Assembly: GCA_963682055.1 (NCBI GenBank) | Contig: OY821745.1 | Coordinates: 21,821,342 to 21,885,341, forward strand | Length of the DNA stretch: 64,000 nt | Origin: Primula veris | Lineage: Eukaryota > Streptophyta > Magnoliopsida > Ericales > Primulaceae | Direction of reading: 5' to 3' | Shown: piece after piece, positions 58,719 to 64,000 of the stretch | Numbering within the stretch: position 1 is the first letter of the stretch | Layout of the letters: each line of letters starts with the position of its first letter | The notes under the pieces: model-generated | Seen by the model: the letters and a program-made list of their open reading frames with translations, nothing else | Told to the model about the DNA's origin: nothing | The model's database searches: none | Made by a program: the position numbers and the translations under genes

Positions 58719-60953
58719 TTCAAAGTCAAGATTCTCAAACAGCTTATAATAAACACCTTTCATTTGCTGCAGCTCTTGAAACAACTCACATCTTACCGCA
58801 TACCAATCATCTTCCCCATGCTGTTTACCCGTCGCATTTGCAAGTACCAAGAACCTACAGTTACCATCCCCACGCACATCATAAACCGTTTCGATGTAAC
58901 TATGTAACATGACCCATATTTGGTCACTGTACATGAAGGTTGGCCTATTGGGGGTGGGTTTAGGGTTCTGGTTTTGCGGCCTCCTAGTTGGGTTTACCCT
59001 TACCTCCGGTGTTTCATCCGCCTTACCTTTGCCCTTGTCCCTACTAGCACCAGCACTCTGTTCCTCCACATACTCCCATCCCGACTTATCTCTCTTACTA
59101 GATTTGTCTCCCTTTCTAAGTCTCCCCCTATTTTGTCTCACTTCGGGGTCACTGATGGATGTTCTAGCTGGTACGGTTATCTCTCGGAGTTGTGTTTTCA
59201 TACGCCGTTTTTCAACATTAGTTTTGCTAGCATAAACACTTTTAAACTCTTCTAGATCACCCTCTACCCCATAATCATCGGTGTTCCCATTATCATCAAT
59301 TACGTCTAATTTTTTCCAGAATGGATGAATATATTCTAGAGGAAGAGGCTTCCCGAATAAAATATGTTCACTCATAATATGATGACAAGGTAAACCGTGA
59401 GACAATTTAAAACCGCAAGAACAATTCTCATCAGCCTGGCCACTACATTTTTTGTGTTCTTGAAATAATAAATCAAAGGCATAGTGTGTGATATACGACC
59501 TAAGATTTATAAATAGAGGTGTTCGTTCAGAATGTGGAAAATAAGACTTGCATTTATCCAACTTCATCTTAATATCCTCAAACTGTTTTTCTAGAATTCT
59601 ATTCACCTCTACCCAAACATTTTCAAGCGTGCCAGTATTTGTAGAAAGGGATCTTTTCAGCTTAGCATGTTGTTGTTCGGCTCGATTGCTAGTTCTGTTA
59701 CCTAGATGTGTTGTATGGTTGGTATACCATGCAACAAACTTTTCAGCATAATCATTTAAAAGCTTGTCTACATACTTAATCACAGCAGGGTACGATTTGT
59801 AAGAGGAATTGAAATAAGCTCGGTTATGATTGTACTCCTCTATCGACTCAGAATCAACCAATAAACCCCAATCATCTAGAAACGTTTGCCACTCCTCGTC
59901 ATGGATCTTTTTACGGCAGTTTTTCAAAACATTTTTTGCAATATGAAAAGTGCACAAAATATGATGAGAATCGGGAAAAACAACGGATAAAGCATTTGAT
60001 AAGGCCATTTCCCTGTCGGTTACAAACACCCTAGGTAGTATACAACCCTCCAATGTAACTTTAAATTTTTCCAATGCCCATATATAACTTTCCTTTGTCT
60101 CGTCACTCATGAAAACAAAACCTAAACAATATGTTTGGTTCGTTGATGTCATTCCTACGACTTCTACAAATGACATATTAAAACGGTTTGTCCTATATGT
60201 ACAATCCATTAACAAGACATCAGGAAAAGCTTTGAACATCCTTATAGAATCGGGGTGTGCAAAAAAGAAGTTCTCAAGGCAATGGGTTGATGGGTTCATA
60301 TTATAGTAGAATGTGTAGCGATGTCTATCCAACAAATTAAACAGTTCCTGTATCGGGTTTCTACCATCTCGTTCTTTAAATTTCAGTCCAGCCAAAAAAT
60401 TATGTATCGTTTTAGTGTTTGATACATTGTCAGGATTTCGATTTTTTATGGCCTCTAATATTGCACCAACTTTAAAACTACTTTGCCTTAAAGTTTTAAC
60501 AATTTCTTTTTCATCTTGGGTTAAACGAGCACGTCGTGCTTGCCCTTGGAGGTAAGTTGGAGGTGGGTGGTTATGTTGTCCATTTTCTACGTGACACATC
60601 CATTCACCATTAACTACGTAACCTTTAATGAAAAATGGACAATCTTTTTTCTTTGTACCTGAATTTACGGAAGATGGTTTCTTTTTTTCGTAAACCCTCG
60701 ATTTATCACACACAATATCAACATACGGTGTTCTGCTCCCATCACCCCCTCCAGACCTACGAATCGTAAGAATAAAACCCCAATTTCCAGCCACATCAGC
60801 AAGATCAGCAAGCATTTCATCACTTGTTTCCCAAGTCAATTCATCAACTTCAAAGTGCTCTGAATAATCAGTTAGCTCATCGTTTGAGCCACTTGATGAA
60901 TTCGCATTGTTGTTATTCCATTGGTTGTTGTCATAACCATAGTTGTAATTCAT
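58704..60953 (-). CDS. MULE transposase with OTU domain start (FAR1-MULE-SWIM-OTU)
   Basis: 749 codons from ATG 60953-60951. A FAR1-type zinc DNA-binding domain spans about residues 59-131 (C82, C105, then HNHP). The MULE catalytic domain follows: D250 (LLMDCTYRTNRF), D313 (VFVTDREMALSNA), the C334-H337 pair and E426 (SNRAEQQHAKLKR). The SWIM zinc finger is C511-x-C513...C523-x-H525 (SCGFKLSHGLPCHH). A basic linker (610-680) leads into an OTU cysteine protease start, DVRGDGNCRFLVLAN, with D696 and C699. The frame ends at 58704 within OTU and continues in another frame. MULE transposases cut and move DNA transposons in the nucleus. There is no frame break up to the OTU domain. Confidence 0.93.
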   Translation of the reverse strand: MNYNYGYDNNQWNNNNANSSSGSNDELTDYSEHFEVDELTWETSDEMLADLADVAGNWGFILTIRRSGGGDGSRTPYVDIVCDKSRVYEKKKPSSVNSGTKKKDCPFFIKGYVVNGEWMCHVENGQHNHPPPTYLQGQARRARLTQDEKEIVKTLRQSSFKVGAILEAIKNRNPDNVSNTKTIHNFLAGLKFKERDGRNPIQELFNLLDRHRYTFYYNMNPSTHCLENFFFAHPDSIRMFKAFPDVLLMDCTYRTNRFNMSFVEVVGMTSTNQTYCLGFVFMSDETKESYIWALEKFKVTLEGCILPRVFVTDREMALSNALSVVFPDSHHILCTFHIAKNVLKNCRKKIHDEEWQTFLDDWGLLVDSESIEEYNHNRAYFNSSYKSYPAVIKYVDKLLNDYAEKFVAWYTNHTTHLGNRTSNRAEQQHAKLKRSLSTNTGTLENVWVEVNRILEKQFEDIKMKLDKCKSYFPHSERTPLFINLRSYITHYAFDLLFQEHKKCSGQADENCSCGFKLSHGLPCHHIMSEHILFGKPLPLEYIHPFWKKLDVIDDNGNTDDYGVEGDLEEFKSVYASKTNVEKRRMKTQLREITVPARTSISDPEVRQNRGRLRKGDKSSKRDKSGWEYVEEQSAGASRDKGKGKADETPEVRVNPTRRPQNQNPKPTPNRPTFMYSDQIWVMLHSYIETVYDVRGDGNCRFLVLANATGKQHGEDDWYAVRCELFQELQQMKGVYYKLFENLDFESLPV

Positions 60954-61070
60954 TTTTGAAAAGTGTTTGTTTATATTTTTTTTGGGGAGAAATGAGTATT
61001 TTTTTAGAGATTTCTGAAATGTGTTTGTGTTTGATTTTAGGGTTTGTTAGAATTGGCAAAATTGAGCCAT
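60954..61070 (-). promoter_or_regulatory. Short upstream region of the MULE gene
   Basis: About 120 bp of T-rich (plus strand) leader between the ATG and the first hairpin repeat. The promoter must lie here or within the hairpin repeats; no clear TATA box. Confidence 0.35.
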
Positions 61071-61082
61071 ATTTATAGTGTT

Positions 61083-61490
61083 AATTTACACTACAAACCG
61101 TAGATTACTTTTACGGTTTGTAGTGTTTTTTTTGGTGTAGTCATTTCCAAACTTTAATAATGCATTGAGTAGTCATTTTCGGATAGGGTTGTCAAATCAT
61201 AATAATTCAAAAGTGATAAGGTGTTGTCGGAATTATTTTGATAGATATGGTATCCAATGTCATTTACACTACAAACCGTAGATTACTTTTACGGTTTGTA
61301 GTGTTTTTTTTTGTGTAGTCATTTCCAAACTTTAATAATGCATTGAGTAGTCATTTTCAGATAGGGTTGTCAAATCAGAATAATTCAAAAGTGATAAGGT
61401 GTTGTCGGATTTATTTTGATAGATATGGTATCCAATGTCATTTACACTACAAACCGTAGATTATTTTTACGGTTTTTAGTTGTTTTTTTT
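61083..61490. repeat. 178-bp tandem repeats with AAACCGTA hairpin
   Basis: About 2.3 units. Each starts with CACTACAAACCGTA (9-bp loop) TACGGTTTGTAGTG, a perfect 14-bp inverted repeat in the first two units: 61089-61125 and 61267-61303. The third begins at 61445 and is decayed. The units are otherwise almost identical (about 97 percent by eye). Confidence 0.93.
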
Positions 61491-61554
61491 TTACGTTATT
61501 AACAGTGATTCAGTGCAAAAAGTATATTCGTAAAATGACGCTGCTTAAATCAGA

Positions 61555-61668
61555 GGTACAAACCGTACATTTATTTTACGGTTTGCACAGAATACATGCA
61601 AACCGTACATTTAATGTACGAATTGTATGAAATCTGTACAAACCGTACATTAAATGTACGGTTTGTAT
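61555..61668. repeat. Three more AAACCGTA hairpins
   Basis: GTACAAACCGTACATTTATT... , GCAAACCGTACATTTAATGT..., and the near-perfect ACAAACCGTACATTAAATGT...(61638-61666). They have the same half-site AAACCGTA but different loops from the 178-bp units. Confidence 0.9.
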
Positions 61669-61681
61669 GTATATTTCAGAA

Positions 61682-62112
61682 TATTTAGGGTTTAGGGGTT
61701 TTAGGGTTTAGGATTTAGGATTTAGGGTTTAGGGTTTAGGTTTTGTAATTTAGGGTGTAGGGTTTAGGGTTTGTAATTTAGGGTTTAGGGTTTGTAATTT
61801 AGGGTTTAAGGTTTGTAATTTAGGGTTTAGGGTTTGTAATTTAGGGTTTAGAATTTAGGGTTTAGGGTTTAGAGTTTAGGGTTTGTAATTTTGGGTTTAG
61901 AATTTAGGGTTTAGGGTTTAGGGTTTAGGGTTTGTAATTTTGGGTTTAGGGTTTGTAATTTAGGGTTTAGGGTTTAGGATTTAGGGTTTGTAATTTAGGG
62001 TTTGTAATTTAGGGTTTAGGATTTATGGTTTAGGATTTAGGGTTTGTAATTTAGGGTTTAGGGTTTAGGGTTTGTAATTTTGGGTTTAGGGTTTATGGTT
62101 TAGGGTTTGTAA
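61682..62112 (+). repeat. Degenerate telomere-like (TTTAGGG)n array
   Basis: About 430 bp of TTTAGGG and variants (TTTAGGA, TTTTGGG), interspersed with GTTTGTAATTTAGGG, which returns roughly every 20-45 bp. It is the plant telomere repeat in interstitial position between two transposon-type genes. Confidence 0.95.
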
Positions 62113-62324
62113 AAACTCAATATTGGTCCTATCAATTAAAATACAGAATATTTTTTACAAACATACAAATCAAACATACGTATCAAATTAAACTTACGAA
62201 TTTATAACGTACAAATCAAACATACAAATCAAATTAAACTTACGAATTTATAAGATTCCAACTCAGCTAAGAATAAAACTTACAAATCAAACATAGAAAT
62301 CAAATACAAATGTGCATTTTTTTT
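62113..62324. other. Spacer downstream of the PMD gene
   Basis: AAATCAAATTAAACTTACGA with its flanks is directly repeated at 62180 and 62225 (about 45 bp period). AATTAAAATACAGAATATTT at 62137 resembles 57741-57762, downstream of the MULE gene. Confidence 0.6.
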
Positions 62325-64000
62325 TTAACGGCTAAATGATTTAAAGTTGGACGTAGGGAGCATCTTTCCCGCCGATGTTAATCTATCCGATGACGGCCCA
62401 GCAGACTCTTCGATTTCGTTTAGCTCCGTACGCCGTCTCTGTCGATGCTGGGATTCTGGATACGGAGCACGCTCGTGGGATGTAAGTGCTAATCCGCGAC
62501 TCCAACTGTCGGTTGAATACTGACTATGATAATCGAACGGAACATCATCCTGAACGTACTCCGACCCAGCAAAAGAAGCACGACGACCATGACCGCTTGA
62601 ACTCGGACCCGGACCCTGATCTGTAGTCGGGGGTCGACCTCCAGTCGATCTTCTACCCCGGCTACGCCCGCCGCTACTAGATTCGCCTTCCCCTCTACCT
62701 CTTTCGTCGGGACGCCGACAACTTGAAGCCCTAGTGTAAGTTCTTGGGTCGTAACGTAGGTCGTCATCACCATCGTCGTCGTCGTCGTCATCGTCATCCT
62801 CCTCATCCGACTGTTCATCAGCTGACCCATACGGATTCATTCCCATTTCAGTGAAGTCCTTTCGTAGTAAGTCCACTTCCGTTTTCATTTTCGCCCGTTT
62901 GAACGATTTGAAATTGCGGCGTAATACCGCTTTCTGAAGAAAAAAAACCAATAAAAAACGATTTATAAGTATTGAAATATACAAATAGAAAAATAACAAT
63001 CAAATATTAATGAACTTTAATTAGTTGTTACCATTTTATTGAACAACCCCGCATGCTTCCGGAAACCGTGAGATGGCGGGGCAAGTTCAGGTGGGTTTAT
63101 GAAGATGCGGGTCCTCTCTCTATACCATCTCATGTAATCCGGTGATGTCCCCGAACCAAATTCGCCGTTAACAAGCCGGTTGTGGTGGTCATTCCACATG
63201 GTTATAAACTCTGCAAAAAGTGCAGGCCAATCGTGTTTTTGCCCAATCCCAAATCTTCTATCCTTGCCGTGACCCTTTCTGGGTTTCCAAATATATGTAG
63301 GGACACGCTGAACAAAACCGAACTGTCTCATGAACCTGTCCGCGGGGTGGAACTCAATCTTCTCATTACAAATGAGAGGCACAGAACAATGCCACATATA
63401 ACGGCCCCGCGTGCAGTATTCCGGATACTGATTGAGATTCCCGTAAGGTTGCCACACTATCTGTAATCAGCAAAATTAGAATATATAAACAAGGGTTTAA
63501 AAATACTAGTAATAAATTCTGCGAACATAAGACCAATGCAAACATATACAACATATAATACGTAAGTTACATATAATACGAAAGTTAAAATTTACCTGTT
63601 CAGGCGACATATTGTCAAACTGGTCACGTATGTGGAACACATTATGTCCGTAGACATATGGCGTAAGGTTAGTTTGCCTCCAAATCTTCCATCTGTAATA
63701 TACAAACAAAACCCGATAAACAATAAATATAACCGGCAGCTAAGTAAATGATAGATGACACAATAAAAAAAAAAAAACACAAATCCAATACAAAAACTAA
63801 ATAATATCATACCTGTAACCGAGGGGGAACCTAGGCCAGCCCTCAGGTGGCTCGATATCTTCCGGCAGCTCTTCACATGGTCTAACCGGCAGTAGTCTGG
63901 TAATCGCCCACATATCCAGAAACATCACCGCCCCGCTTACTACGTTTGTCTTACAACGTACCAACCTACATAGATTAGCCTCTAACCAGGCCAGAAGAGC
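62325..64000 (-). CDS. Plant mobile domain (PMD, MAIN-like) protein, 3' part
   Basis: Four exons visible: beyond 64000 to 63813, 63692-63596, 63460-63032, 62933-62325, with good GT/AG sites and matching phases. The protein reads GAVMFLDMWAITRLLPVRPC, EPPEGWPRFPLGYRWKIW, then WQPYGNLNQYP, MWHCSVPLICNEKIEFHPAD, RFMRQFGFVQRVPTYIW, which is the C-terminal half of the plant mobile domain known from MAIL1/MAIN proteins and from transposons. The last exon encodes a basic segment, a run of nine Asp around 62770, and an Arg/Gly/Ser-rich tail, stop at 62325. The N-terminal part is outside the window. Function: MAIN-like proteins act in silencing and genome stability; transposon-borne PMDs have no settled role. 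Its tandem orientation with the MULE gene suggests a transposon cargo. Confidence 0.88.

Noticed and set aside
58660..58720. Intron joining the two parts of the OTU domain
   Set aside because: The only plausible donor (GGTATGAT) has no matching acceptor that keeps the frame; the domain reads on without gap after a one-base shift.
61083..61668. CRISPR-like array
   Set aside because: Plant nuclear DNA; units are 178 bp with inverted repeats, not short direct repeats with unique spacers.
62489..62830. 113-codon Met/Thr/Val-rich open frame
   Set aside because: Shadow of the last PMD exon in another frame.

Overview
The window is nuclear DNA of a flowering plant, most likely a eudicot. It is AT-rich, has spliced genes with short AT-rich introns, an NF-YA transcription factor gene with a miR169-type site, plant-type telomere-like (TTTAGGG) repeats, and mostly nested transposable elements. 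I could not fix the species.

Layout. 1-1140: probable last exon and 3' untranslated part of a plus-strand gene that starts outside the window. About 1140-31740: a tandem reiteration of a non-coding unit of roughly 5.4 kb (modules A-E-B-C-D). Three later insertions interrupt it: a young Sirevirus-like Copia retrotransposon (7683-17866, 5-bp target duplication, two 1261-bp LTRs), an L1-type LINE on the minus strand (18899-24773, 12-bp target duplication), and an LTR-less piece of another Copia polyprotein (27186-29030). 31700-33250: two relics, a Copia RNase H fragment and an intronless aldo-keto reductase pseudogene. 36430-42401: an inverted-repeat element holding an old, internally deleted Copia element (36523-41416). 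43174-46030: small DNA transposons nested in each other (a TIR element with a GC-rich exon-like passenger, a CACTA-like mini-element, a hAT-like MITE).

48450-56620: the only clearly intact ordinary gene, NF-YA, on the minus strand. Its coding sequence has five exons (283 residues); there is an upstream 5' UTR exon, a SINE in an intron, a palindromic MITE upstream, and a miR169-complementary site far beyond the stop codon that implies a 3' UTR intron.

57400-64000: a region of transposon-related genes on the minus strand. A MULE transposase (FAR1-type zinc domain, DDE core, SWIM zinc finger) is fused to a C-terminal OTU cysteine protease domain that a frameshift breaks. Next comes a run of AAACCGTA hairpins in 178-bp tandem repeats, a 430-bp degenerate telomere-like array, and a spliced plant mobile domain (PMD) gene running off the right edge. 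The MULE-OTU gene, the hairpin and telomere-like spacer and the PMD gene are the least ordinary part of the window and could belong to one large element.
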